Origin: Chitinophagaceae bacterium
GTDB taxonomy: Bacteria; Bacteroidota; Bacteroidia; Chitinophagales; Chitinophagaceae
DNA length: 64,000 bases
Direction of reading: 5' to 3'
Assembly: GCA_017307735.1 (NCBI GenBank)
Contig: JAFKGR010000010.1
Span: 99,941 to 163,940, forward strand
The notes beneath the pieces were generated by a model. The model was not told the origin of the DNA and searched no databases. It saw only the letters and a program-made list of their open reading frames with translations. Shown one piece after another: positions 9,440-17,869 of this stretch. Numbering within the stretch: the first letter of the stretch is position 1; the number at the start of each line of letters is the position of its first letter. Position numbers and translations under genes: made by a program.

Positions 9440-11643
9440 TCCTCTCCCGGATGATACGTTTTTTCTGCATGTTTCAACACATCCGCTTTATAAAATAATA
9501 CATCTTTGAATTTTCCTTCGGTGTACATTTCCCCCTGGTCAAAGAAGTGAGGAGAATCCGGATGCCCGCTTTCCCCTCCTGCTAAAAGACTTTTGGCTTT
9601 TACTCTTTTCCCAAATTCTACGGCACAGACAAAACTATTTCCGTTGATACCATAACGTTTAACCGTTCCGGGAAAACTGCGGCTACTGTAAGATGGAATC
9701 ATTCCCCAGGTGGAGGATACAAATGGAACCGAATAGCTTGGCTGACTGTCGTCAAAATGATTTTCAATATCGCCGCTGATGCGCTGAAACCTGTTGATAT
9801 TTCCCCACCGGATATTCCATGCACCGAATTTTGAGGTTAATTCCCTTAAAACAAATTCAAGAGGTAATAAAAAATCTGAGGGAGAGGCTAGATCCACGAA
9901 TGTTTTAGTTCTTCCAACAATATCATTGTCTTCTCCTTCCTCAACCTGCATTCTGAAAATGTGTGGCAATAATCTTTCTCCCCAATAAACCGCGAGGGTG
10001 GTAGCCACTGAATTTTCAGAACAATGAAAATCCCATTTACTCAAAGTGTCAATGGCATCTTTTAAGTTTGATTTCAGTGAATCATTTTCAGGAAGGGAAT
10101 GATATGCTTTGATTAATGGGGGAATCAACATAGCAAATCCGGTAAGATAGGTATTGTACCCTGTTTCAATCACTTTTTCCAGAGTATAGTTTTTTTCCTC
10201 TGGCAATATGCGAATGGCATTTAGCCCGCGAAAATTCTGACCATCCGGTGCCATGTAAGTTGGATAATCCTCTTTCTTCGGGCTGTAGGAACCTGCCACC
10301 GTAAATGGAGTACTGTTGCAATTTTCCAACCATCCGTTTGGCGGATTGTAAACATGAATCGATTGTTCTACAGGAATTAACCCCTGCCATTGGGTTTTGG
10401 AAGTAGATCCGTCGACGGGTTTGCTCCAGTCGTAAGATGGATCCCGTTTGGGAATAAAATTCCCGTGCCAATAGGCAATATTTCCCTCATCATCCGCATA
10501 TACGGTATTGTTAGATGCATTGGCGAGTAAATCCATAACCTTTTTGTACTCCGAAAAACTTTTTGCTTTTGTTCTTTCCCAGCTTTGAATCAGGCCTTTG
10601 ATATCTCTGTTATCAGATTTTACCGCGATCCAGCTTCCATTGCGGATGCCCAGTACCGGCCCATGGTTGGTGAAATAAGTGGTAAATGTTTTCGGGATTA
10701 TCTTACTCCCTTGTTTGTAATTAATGGTAATTTCTTTTTGTTTTACCGGGACAGGTTTGCCATCATAAAGTGTGAAGTACTGATTTCCATTTTTTAATAT
10801 TTTCTCGATGTATGCATCAGATACATCAGTGTAGCTGCTGGTATGCATCCATCCCAAGTGTTCATTGAATCCCTGGTAAACAAAAAATTGGCCCCAGGTG
10901 ACAGCGCCATACGCATTTAGCCCTTCCTTGCTCACCATGTGCACTTCAGGCCTGAAGTAGAAAGTGACATGTGGATTAATATACAAGATTGCATTTTTTG
11001 ATTTTGTAATCTTTGGCGAAAATGCGAATCCGTTGGAACCTGTAACTTTCTCTTCGTAATTGGATTTTTGAACAGATAAATTGGATGAGATGTCACTTTC
11101 ATTTCGATTTTCATAAAATTGTTTCAAATCTTCAGGCCCCATATCAGCCGTACTGATCGCTCCGATACTTCCGTCAGTCCAGAGCATTGGGTACCACGAT
11201 TGAAATTTATGAATTAGCCGGGGCTTAACTTCGGGGTGCCTGTACAGAAAATAATTAATTCCCGCCGCCCATGCATCACACAATTTTTTTAGCCAGACCG
11301 GTGCATTGTGATAATCACGAATTGCCCCGGCAGAATCAATGACCAGTTTGGTAAGCAGATCATCATAAACTTTTTCTTCCCCGAATATTTCTGAAAGCCT
11401 GCCCAGTTTATCTATGTAATTCATTTCCACTCTTGGGAAATCATCTTCGCATTGCGCATAAATTAATCCGAACACAGCGTCGGCATCTGAATCGCCATAT
11501 ACATGTGGTATTCCGTAATTGTCGCGAATGATGGTTACATGTGCTGCTTGTTGTTTCCACTGATTTATTTCCTGTGGAGCAAATTCCTGTGCAAATAAAA
11601 AAGCCGGAAAACCGAGAAAGAAAAACAGCAATAATTTTTTCAT
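9406..11643 (-). CDS. Penicillin-acylase family N-terminal-nucleophile amidase
   Basis: 745 residues with a Sec signal peptide (residues 1-19, ending FLFAQ). The alpha-subunit region contains IIRDNYGIPHVYGDSDADAVFGLIYAQCEDDF cut here as IPHVYGDSDADAVFG and YAQCEDD, the family hallmark. The autocatalytic site is TGSNGFAFSP at residues 201-210; cleavage before Ser203 would free the nucleophile of the beta subunit. Asn and Arg residues of the oxyanion site follow in the usual order. The family includes penicillin acylases, acyl-homoserine-lactone acylases and aculeacin acylases; the true substrate (peptide, acyl-amide or AHL) cannot be read from sequence. It lies 23 bp downstream of the M19 dipeptidase gene, probably in one periplasmic amide/peptide-degrading operon. 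Confidence 0.93.
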   Translation of the reverse strand: MKKLLLFFFLGFPAFLFAQEFAPQEINQWKQQAAHVTIIRDNYGIPHVYGDSDADAVFGLIYAQCEDDFPRVEMNYIDKLGRLSEIFGEEKVYDDLLTKLVIDSAGAIRDYHNAPVWLKKLCDAWAAGINYFLYRHPEVKPRLIHKFQSWYPMLWTDGSIGAISTADMGPEDLKQFYENRNESDISSNLSVQKSNYEEKVTGSNGFAFSPKITKSKNAILYINPHVTFYFRPEVHMVSKEGLNAYGAVTWGQFFVYQGFNEHLGWMHTSSYTDVSDAYIEKILKNGNQYFTLYDGKPVPVKQKEITINYKQGSKIIPKTFTTYFTNHGPVLGIRNGSWIAVKSDNRDIKGLIQSWERTKAKSFSEYKKVMDLLANASNNTVYADDEGNIAYWHGNFIPKRDPSYDWSKPVDGSTSKTQWQGLIPVEQSIHVYNPPNGWLENCNSTPFTVAGSYSPKKEDYPTYMAPDGQNFRGLNAIRILPEEKNYTLEKVIETGYNTYLTGFAMLIPPLIKAYHSLPENDSLKSNLKDAIDTLSKWDFHCSENSVATTLAVYWGERLLPHIFRMQVEEGEDNDIVGRTKTFVDLASPSDFLLPLEFVLRELTSKFGAWNIRWGNINRFQRISGDIENHFDDSQPSYSVPFVSSTWGMIPSYSSRSFPGTVKRYGINGNSFVCAVEFGKRVKAKSLLAGGESGHPDSPHFFDQGEMYTEGKFKDVLFYKADVLKHAEKTYHPGEERKYFSPFRKG

Positions 11644-11666
11644 GGAGATGAGCTTGAATTAAAAAA

Positions 11667-12863
11667 TTAGTTTACCTGATTGGCTTTGAAAACACGGATG
11701 AAATTTCCTCCCATAATTTTAAAAATATCTTCTTTGGAATATCCTCTTTTCAGGAGTTCTTTGGTGATAAGCGGGTATTTGGTTACGTCTGTTAGTTTTT
11801 GTGGTGTTACGGAAATACCATCAAAATCACTTCCCAATCCGACATGATCAATTCCTGCAAGTTTAATGATATGTTCCATGTGGTCAAAAACGAGATGAAA
11901 AGGAGCTTCCATGGCATCCATTTCGCTCTTGTAATTTTCTTCAAGATAATTATCAATGACATCTACGCCCTTTCCCGTTTTTTTAAGTGAATCCAATTCG
12001 GCTTTATGCTCTTTCATAAAATCAAAATACTTTGGCCCGGCTGTGCTATCGAGGAACAAAGCAAAAAAATTGAGATCGATAACACCGCCATTTTTTCCGA
12101 CAGCCACAATCTGGTCATCTTTCAGATTTCTGAAAACCGGACAAATCGCATAAGCATCACTGTGAGATACCAGTACCGGCTTTGTTGTAACACGGATCAC
12201 ATCCCAAAAAGTTTGTTCTCCCACATGGCTGAGATCCACCATCATGCCGAGTTTATTCATCCGGCGTACAACCTGAATCCCGAAATCACTCAATCCTTTT
12301 TTATGAGAAGTGGTGTCCACAACCCCGTTAACTTTCTGACTGCCGGATTCGTATTCAGCGCTCGTTGCCCATTTATTGTTATTGTTCCATGTAAGGGTCA
12401 TGTACCTAACGCCCCGCGCATAAAGGCTATCCAGTTTGCTGAGATCATTTTCTATCATGTGTCCGCCTTCTACACCGATCATACAGCCCAATTTCTTTTC
12501 CTTTACGGCTTGTTCGAGTTGCGCCGGATTGGTAACCAGCATCATCTTTTTGGGATTTCTCTGAATCCAGGCATCCAACGTATCTATTTCTCTGTTGGCA
12601 AAAGAATATGGATTTTTTTGATTGCCATCGCACCAGACGCTGAATACCTGCACATCCACTCCTCCCTTCTTCATTCGTTTCAGATCGCTGTGGGTTTTCC
12701 CTTTCAAATCTGCATCGAAAGAATATCCTTTTTCAATACATGTGCTGATAATGTCGTTATGTGAATCGGTAACGATAGCTTCTTTATGGATTTTTTTATA
12801 TGACTGTGCATCTGTGCTCATTACCATAAATATTAAATTCACAACTAAGAAATATCTCAACAT
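11667..12863 (-). CDS. Membrane-dipeptidase family (peptidase M19) hydrolase
   Basis: 398 residues with an N-terminal signal segment (residues 1-20). Zinc ligands of the renal-dipeptidase fold are visible: His35 and Asp37 in TDSHNDI, the bridging Glu in GVEGGHM (about 143), His in DLSHVGE (about 220) and His in LVSHSDA (about 241). The C-terminal HVGLGSDFDG segment is also characteristic. These are periplasmic or surface enzymes that cleave dipeptides, including D-amino-acid-containing ones. It is the upstream member of a two-gene unit with the penicillin-acylase-family enzyme and has its own promoter box 15 bp before the ATG. Confidence 0.93.
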   Translation of the reverse strand: MLRYFLVVNLIFMVMSTDAQSYKKIHKEAIVTDSHNDIISTCIEKGYSFDADLKGKTHSDLKRMKKGGVDVQVFSVWCDGNQKNPYSFANREIDTLDAWIQRNPKKMMLVTNPAQLEQAVKEKKLGCMIGVEGGHMIENDLSKLDSLYARGVRYMTLTWNNNNKWATSAEYESGSQKVNGVVDTTSHKKGLSDFGIQVVRRMNKLGMMVDLSHVGEQTFWDVIRVTTKPVLVSHSDAYAICPVFRNLKDDQIVAVGKNGGVIDLNFFALFLDSTAGPKYFDFMKEHKAELDSLKKTGKGVDVIDNYLEENYKSEMDAMEAPFHLVFDHMEHIIKLAGIDHVGLGSDFDGISVTPQKLTDVTKYPLITKELLKRGYSKEDIFKIMGGNFIRVFKANQVN

Positions 12864-12877
12864 AAGTTTGGTTTTTC

Positions 12878-12885
12878 CAAAAGTA
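12878..12885 (-). promoter_or_regulatory. Promoter -7 box (TACTTTTG) for the M19 dipeptidase gene
   Basis: Exact TAnnTTTG on the minus strand, 14 nt between the box and the ATG. It lies in the 51-bp gap after the GluR0-like pseudogene, so the dipeptidase/amidase pair can be transcribed independently. Confidence 0.5.
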
Positions 12886-12914
12886 AGTCCTTATAAAAAA
12901 AGAAACCGGATTTT

Positions 12915-13994
12915 TTAGGTGCCTTCTTTTCCGAGCCAGCGTTTGATTATCTTATTGATTTCTCCTGATTCCTGCATTTGAAGTAATGCTATATTCATTT
13001 GATTCAGATCTGATCTTTTCAAAGGGAAGGCGAACCCATACCCCAGCTTGTTGTATTCAGATTTTGAGACATACAAATGCGAATCCGGGTGTTGTCTCTT
13101 GAAGTAGAGTAGTTGTGCTCTTCCGAATACAATTCCTTTTACCTTGTTTTTTAGCAGCATTTGATAGCCTTCATCCAGGTTGTCCATATTGAAAATGTTG
13201 CCACCGTTATCTAAAACGAAATCGGCCGCTGGCGTTGAACCAGGCACTGCAATTTTTTTTCCTGCCAATTGCTCCGCATTGGCAATCGCACTTGTCTGAA
13301 TTGTACTTATCGTAATTGTGCTCGATATGCCGGCGATAATTGATGTGGCAAATACAAGGGAGATGATCATCCATGCGCTTGTTGTAAATCTTCCCCAAAA
13401 AGTTTTTGGGACAATATCACCATACCCGGTGGTTGTCATTGTACTTATTGCACACCACATACCATTGGCAATGCCATGCGCAGGTTTGTCGGGAAACTGT
13501 TTTGGATTGGATTTTCTCTCGGAAATCCACAAAATGGTTCCCACCACTGCCAGTATAAAAATGAAAAATGCGAGAGCAATAAAAAACCTCTTTGTGAAGA
13601 AAGGACGGATGCGTCTTCATAAGGTCGGACTTTCCTGAACGGACATTATAGAAAGGCTCGATTGAAAATAAGGCTGGGTAAATCTGAAATTTTCTGCCCT
13701 CTCCGCAGTAATTCCAATGGGACCGACAACAACATCGATTTTACCTGACTGCAATGAATCGAGTGCATGGGAAACATCTTCAAAAAATATCAGGCGATAA
13801 GGGATATTTTGATTTTGTGCAAGCTCCCTCCATATTTCAAGCGAAATCCCTGTCTGCAACGCAGTGTCCATCACAAAGAGTGCATTGCCTGTAACGCCCA
13901 CTGCAAGAGTATCCGGCCGACCGGAATTCTGTGCCAATAATGAATGAGCAAAAAGAAATAAGATCAAAAAGAGAAGTCCTCTTACTATTTTCAT
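12915..13994 (-). pseudogene. GluR0-type glutamate-receptor potassium channel, interrupted by in-frame TGA
   Basis: Read through one stop, this is a 359-codon protein of the prokaryotic ionotropic glutamate-receptor family. It has a signal peptide (1-22), the first lobe of a periplasmic solute-binding domain (about 27-125), a membrane helix (about 133-157), a pore loop with selectivity filter TTTGYGD (ending Asp193), a second helix (about 205-225) and the second solute-binding lobe to the C-terminus. Codon 126 (13617-13619) is TGA, exactly between lobe 1 and the first membrane helix; the frame is unchanged on both sides. TGG (Trp) to TGA is the simplest explanation. TGA ends other genes here (dabB, the amidase), so recoding is unlikely. 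The downstream half has only GTG starts inside the first membrane helix. I call it a recent pseudogene or a sequencing error; two separate proteins are less likely. Confidence 0.82.
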
Positions 13995-14062
13995 TTGAGG
14001 AAAAGATAGGACAAAATTCGGCTGCACACAAAAAAAGCAGCGTTTGAGCTGCCTGAAATTTA

Positions 14063-14908
14063 TCAAAGTTTGGGGGGCGCGATTGCCTGTGCCAATTCGT
14101 CCTGAACCGGCTGTTCAATTGCAATCTGAATTGTAGATGGTTCATCCAGGTTGATGTTGTTGGCCAGAAATTTATTGTAGTTCATTTCCACAACATTCAA
14201 CGCCAGAAAATTCATTACGAATCTTCTCGTTTCTGCCGGTAAATATCTTTGAAGGCTCCAATAATTTGGGTCTTTCAAACCGGCTTTTCTTATTGCATAA
14301 TTTACACGGCCTGGACCACAATTGTACGAAGCCACTACCAGGAGTACATCGTTATCGTATATGCGTAATTGATCCTTTATAAATTTTGCGGCCGCAATAG
14401 TACTCTTCGTGAAGTTTTTTCTTTCATCGTTTTTGCCATTTACTTTCAGTCCATATTGCCTGGCCAATTGCGGCATAAATTGCCAGTATCCAACAGCTCC
14501 TGCCGGAGATACTGCATGTGCAAAAAAGTTAGATTCCAAAGCCGGCAATACCTGAAATTCGCGGGGCACATTATATCTGTCAAAAATATCACGTGCCACG
14601 GGCATATAATTCTTGCCGCGCCTGAACATCATTTTTATATAAGACCTTTCTTTTTTGATATAATTCTTAATGTAGGCCTTACTTTCTTTTCTGTGTTCTC
14701 TGAGAATTACCGGATAGGTAACCCTGTTGGGATTCTGAACAGTATATACAAATCGCTCTAAAGCAACTGTATCACTTTTTTTAATCGTTGAGTCTGATAC
14801 CACTTCTTTTTTATTACCAATATACAGGGTGGCAGAAGTGGTGCTAATGCCAATTATAACCAAGGCTATAACCAACGTTAATAAACTCTTTGATTGAAGC
14901 TTTCTCAT
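14063..14908 (-). CDS. Lytic murein transglycosylase with SLT domain (MltD-like)
   Basis: 281 residues from the ATG at 14908; an ATG 24 bp further up (14932) is also possible. An N-terminal membrane anchor or signal (about 6-28) is followed by a basic linker and the goose-lysozyme-like SLT domain. The catalytic Glu is in LPALESNF (Glu125 in this numbering), and the family blocks AVSPAGAVGYWQFMP and VVASYNCGPGRVNYAI follow. It would cleave peptidoglycan glycan strands in the periplasm, forming 1,6-anhydro-muropeptides. No LysM repeats are present, unlike full MltD. It is divergent from the M1 aminopeptidase; the broken channel gene follows 68 bp downstream. Confidence 0.92.
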   Translation of the reverse strand: MRKLQSKSLLTLVIALVIIGISTTSATLYIGNKKEVVSDSTIKKSDTVALERFVYTVQNPNRVTYPVILREHRKESKAYIKNYIKKERSYIKMMFRRGKNYMPVARDIFDRYNVPREFQVLPALESNFFAHAVSPAGAVGYWQFMPQLARQYGLKVNGKNDERKNFTKSTIAAAKFIKDQLRIYDNDVLLVVASYNCGPGRVNYAIRKAGLKDPNYWSLQRYLPAETRRFVMNFLALNVVEMNYNKFLANNINLDEPSTIQIAIEQPVQDELAQAIAPPKL

Positions 14909-14992
14909 GAATTTAAAAGTTTTCAAGATCAAATAATTATTTCACGCTATTACAACAACTACTATTTCGTAGGTTATAAGATTATTCTTAAA

Positions 14993-15030
14993 ATAACCCA
15001 ATCCGTTTAGAATGGATTTAAATGGGTTAT
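14993..15030. repeat. Inverted repeat between divergent genes, possible operator
   Basis: ATAACCCA (14993-15000) and TGGGTTAT (15023-15030) form a perfect 8-bp inverted repeat; an inner ATCC/GGAT pair adds symmetry. It ends 3 bp before the TATTTTTG box of the aminopeptidase gene, so a bound protein could block or help RNA polymerase. No regulator is known. Confidence 0.4.
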
Positions 15031-15033
15031 AAG

Positions 15034-15041
15034 TATTTTTG
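15034..15041 (+). promoter_or_regulatory. Promoter -7 box (TATTTTTG) for the M1 aminopeptidase gene
   Basis: Exact TAnnTTTG, 38 nt before the ATG at 15080, directly after the inverted repeat at 14993-15030. Confidence 0.5.
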
Positions 15042-15079
15042 TCAAAGAAGTCCGCAAACTTACCGTTTAAGAATTACTT

Positions 15080-17059
15080 ATGCAAACTTTTCTGGGATTT
15101 AAACTGTTAAAAAAACCTTTGCTGATCAGTGTTTTAATAGGATTAACTACTTTATCTTCAACGGTTTATTCCCAAAATAATCTCACTTTCTCTAACGTTT
15201 TCAAAGAAACAATATCTGAATTAGGCAATAACCATGCCACCGGAAACTTCTCATTGATGAAAAGTTTTTCATCTCCGAACTTTAACGTACATCATTATAC
15301 CTGCAACTGGAAGGTGGATCCGGCCGTTCGCTTTATCTCGGGTAACGTCACCATTAGTTTTCAGACTACCGAGGATGCTTCAGGTATCACGTTGGATATG
15401 AGTGATTCATTAAAAGTTGACAGCGTTGTTCAGGGAAATTTTAAGCTTTCGTATATACATGATTCGAACAGGATAATAATTTCATTTGAGAATGTAATTC
15501 CCTTAAATCAGGCGGATTCAATATCTGTTTACTATCATGGTACCCCTCCTCAAAATGGTTTCGGATCTTTTACAACATCTGTGCACAATAGTGTGCCGGT
15601 TATGTGGACATTAAGTGAGCCCTACGGGGCAAGAGACTGGTGGCCATGTAAAGATGGGTTGTATGACAAGGCTGATTCACTGGATGTTTATATTTCATCA
15701 CCGTCGGCCTATACTTCCGTTTCAAACGGCCTGCGTGTAATGGATACCGTTATAAACAGTATCCGGACAACACATTGGAAACACAGGTATCCGATAGCGA
15801 CTTATCTGGTTTGTATGGCAGTGACAAATTATTCTGAATTTCAAAATCGATGGGATGTCCCCGGAGATTCACTTCTGATGCAAACTTTTTGTTATCCCGA
15901 AAGTGAGAATTCATTTGTACAGGGCACTTCCAATGCGCATCAGGCAATGAAATATTTCTGGCAATTACTTGAACCGTATCCTTTTGCCAACGAAAAATAT
16001 GGCCATGTTCAATTCGGGTTTGCCGGAGGAGAAGAGCATCAGACTTCAACTTTCATTTATCGACCGGATGAAAGCCTGATGGCACACGAAATGGCGCATC
16101 AATGGTTTGGAGATAAGGTGACATGCGGAAGTTGGCAGGATATCTGGCTCAACGAGGGATTTGCTACGCACATGGCAAGTATGTTTATGGAACAGAAATA
16201 TCCACTCACAGTAATCAATACACGAAAATCGGAAATTCAGTTTATCACCTCAGTACCGAATGGAAGTGTATTTGTGGATGACACTTCGAGTGTGAGCCGG
16301 ATATTCAACAACAGGCTCACGTATATCAAAGGGTCTCATCTGCTTTATATGTTGAGATGGATAATGGGAGACTCGGTTTTTTTTAAGGGGATCAGAAGTT
16401 ATCTGGATGACCCGGCGTTGAGTTACAAATTTGCAGTCACCAAAGATTTACAAAGACATCTGGAAGCTGTTTATGGGAAAAGCCTTGATTATTTCTTTAA
16501 CGAATGGTTCTATGGCCAGGGATATCCTTCTTATCATATTGACTGGTGGATACAAAGCAATGGAACCATTGGGTTAAAGGTCAATCAGACAACTTCCGAT
16601 CCGTCGGTGGCTTTCTTTCATTTGCCATTGCCTGTAAGATTTTCGGGTGGAAATAATCAAAAGGATTTTGTCATAAATCAGAATTTTAACGGCCAGGTAT
16701 TTTATCTTCAACCGGGTTTCACACCTGATTCACTTACTATTGATCCTGACTACCGGCTCATCACGAATGGAAATACAGTTCAGAAAACAGTTCGGCCTGA
16801 AAATATTACAGAAGTAAAAATATTTCCCAATCCAGCCGCAAACTTTCTCAATATTTTCATGAATGGATTTGAAGAAACGAATATTCATTTCAGGTTATTC
16901 GATTTTGGCGGCAGGCTTGTAATGAATCAAGAAGAACATATAAACGGATCACTCAATGCAACTTTGGATTTGTCGCGGTTTCCCTCCGGGATTTATTTGC
17001 TCCGGCTACAAACTGCAAATGGTTTCACGCATCTTTATAAAATCAAGAAAGGATTGTAA
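15080..17059 (+). CDS. Secreted M1-family aminopeptidase with type IX sorting domain
   Basis: 659 residues. A signal peptide (about 1-32, ending VYSQ) is followed by the M1 N-terminal beta-saddle (about 70-250) and the thermolysin-like catalytic domain. The substrate motif is AGGEEHQT (about 315-322, in place of GAMEN) and the zinc site is HEMAHQWFGD with His336, His340 and Glu359 (HEXXH-18-E). The last ~80 residues, starting VKIFPNPAANFLNIF and ending in a short basic tail, are a Por/type IX secretion C-terminal domain, so the enzyme is exported to the surface or medium. It removes N-terminal amino acids from peptides. A GTG-start GH25 gene follows after 13 bp, probably in the same transcript. 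Confidence 0.95.
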   Translation: MQTFLGFKLLKKPLLISVLIGLTTLSSTVYSQNNLTFSNVFKETISELGNNHATGNFSLMKSFSSPNFNVHHYTCNWKVDPAVRFISGNVTISFQTTEDASGITLDMSDSLKVDSVVQGNFKLSYIHDSNRIIISFENVIPLNQADSISVYYHGTPPQNGFGSFTTSVHNSVPVMWTLSEPYGARDWWPCKDGLYDKADSLDVYISSPSAYTSVSNGLRVMDTVINSIRTTHWKHRYPIATYLVCMAVTNYSEFQNRWDVPGDSLLMQTFCYPESENSFVQGTSNAHQAMKYFWQLLEPYPFANEKYGHVQFGFAGGEEHQTSTFIYRPDESLMAHEMAHQWFGDKVTCGSWQDIWLNEGFATHMASMFMEQKYPLTVINTRKSEIQFITSVPNGSVFVDDTSSVSRIFNNRLTYIKGSHLLYMLRWIMGDSVFFKGIRSYLDDPALSYKFAVTKDLQRHLEAVYGKSLDYFFNEWFYGQGYPSYHIDWWIQSNGTIGLKVNQTTSDPSVAFFHLPLPVRFSGGNNQKDFVINQNFNGQVFYLQPGFTPDSLTIDPDYRLITNGNTVQKTVRPENITEVKIFPNPAANFLNIFMNGFEETNIHFRLFDFGGRLVMNQEEHINGSLNATLDLSRFPSGIYLLRLQTANGFTHLYKIKKGL

Positions 17060-17072
17060 GTAATTTTGCATT

Positions 17073-17837
17073 GTGGCGCGAAAGAAAAAAAAGAGGATCA
17101 GGCATGTAAGATTTTTCATAGGCCTTTGCCTTGCAGCTATCTTCTTCTTCATTTTTATTTTCATAGTATTTGTAAGACCTCATCTCACACGACCCGGATT
17201 TGAAATCTATGTTCCTTCGGGGTACGCTGTACATGGTATCGATGTAAGCCGATACCAGCAAAAGATAAATTGGGCAGCAGTAAAAAAAATGGATTCGGGA
17301 GGCGAAAGAATCTGGTTTGTTTTTATAAAAGCCACAGAGGGTGTAAATAATGTGGATCCCTGGTTTGAGGAAAATTGGGAGGGAACCAAAGAACAGGGGA
17401 TTGCAAGAGGAGCCTATCATTATTTTATCGCTGGCAGGGACCCTGTACAACAGGCCAATAATTTTATTGAAAATGTTTCTCTGGGGCCCGGCGATTTGCC
17501 TCCTGTGCTTGATATCGAAAAGGCTGGCAGATTGCCAGTAACGAGGATTCAGAATGACGCAAAAACCTGGCTGGATACGATTGAAAAATATTATGGGACT
17601 GTACCTGTCATTTATACCAATATTTCTTTTTACGAAAAATATTTCAGTACAGGTTTTGAGAAGTATCCTTTATGGATTGCCCATTACAAAGAAGCTTACC
17701 GGCCCCGCATAGATAAAGATTGGGCTATCTGGCAACACAATGAGACCGGGAAAGTAGATGGTATCAAAGCGCCTGTTGACTTTAATGTTTTTAATGGAGA
17801 TAGTGTTGCTTTCAAAAACTTTTTGATCAATAGATAA
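17073..17837 (+). CDS. Membrane-anchored GH25 lysozyme-like muramidase
   Basis: 254 residues with a GTG start at 17073; no ATG exists upstream of the domain and the GTG lies 13 bp after the previous stop. The basic N-terminus (ARKKKKRIRHVR) precedes one membrane helix (about 12-34), then a GH25 domain from about 50 to the end. Key motifs are HGIDVSRYQ (the first catalytic Asp), FVFIKATEG, ARGAYHYF, and PPVLDIEK (catalytic Asp/Glu pair). GH25 enzymes cut the beta-1,4 bond between MurNAc and GlcNAc in peptidoglycan. The N-in anchor would place the domain in the periplasm. It is likely co-transcribed with the M1 aminopeptidase. Confidence 0.92.
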   Translation: MARKKKKRIRHVRFFIGLCLAAIFFFIFIFIVFVRPHLTRPGFEIYVPSGYAVHGIDVSRYQQKINWAAVKKMDSGGERIWFVFIKATEGVNNVDPWFEENWEGTKEQGIARGAYHYFIAGRDPVQQANNFIENVSLGPGDLPPVLDIEKAGRLPVTRIQNDAKTWLDTIEKYYGTVPVIYTNISFYEKYFSTGFEKYPLWIAHYKEAYRPRIDKDWAIWQHNETGKVDGIKAPVDFNVFNGDSVAFKNFLINR

Positions 17838-17869
17838 ATAACCGGCTTCCAAACCGGATAATTATTTTT
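17835..17869. terminator. Weak bidirectional terminator between GH25 and GH144 genes
   Basis: AAATAA plus CCGG (17836-17845) can pair with CCGG and TTATTT (from 17854), leaving a short bulge, followed by a T run (17865-17869). It spans the facing stop codons of two convergent genes. The stem is short, so this is tentative. Confidence 0.35.

Noticed and set aside
12006..12764. 252-residue open frame on the plus strand
   Set aside because: It lies fully antisense to the M19 dipeptidase gene, has no family features and repeated His/Ile-rich antisense composition. The minus-strand protein has all zinc ligands.
13417..13620. 67-residue minus-strand ORF starting at an ATG that overlaps the TGA of the split channel
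   Set aside because: It is in a different frame from the channel and encodes no membrane or pore motif. The channel frame continues in register after the TGA instead.
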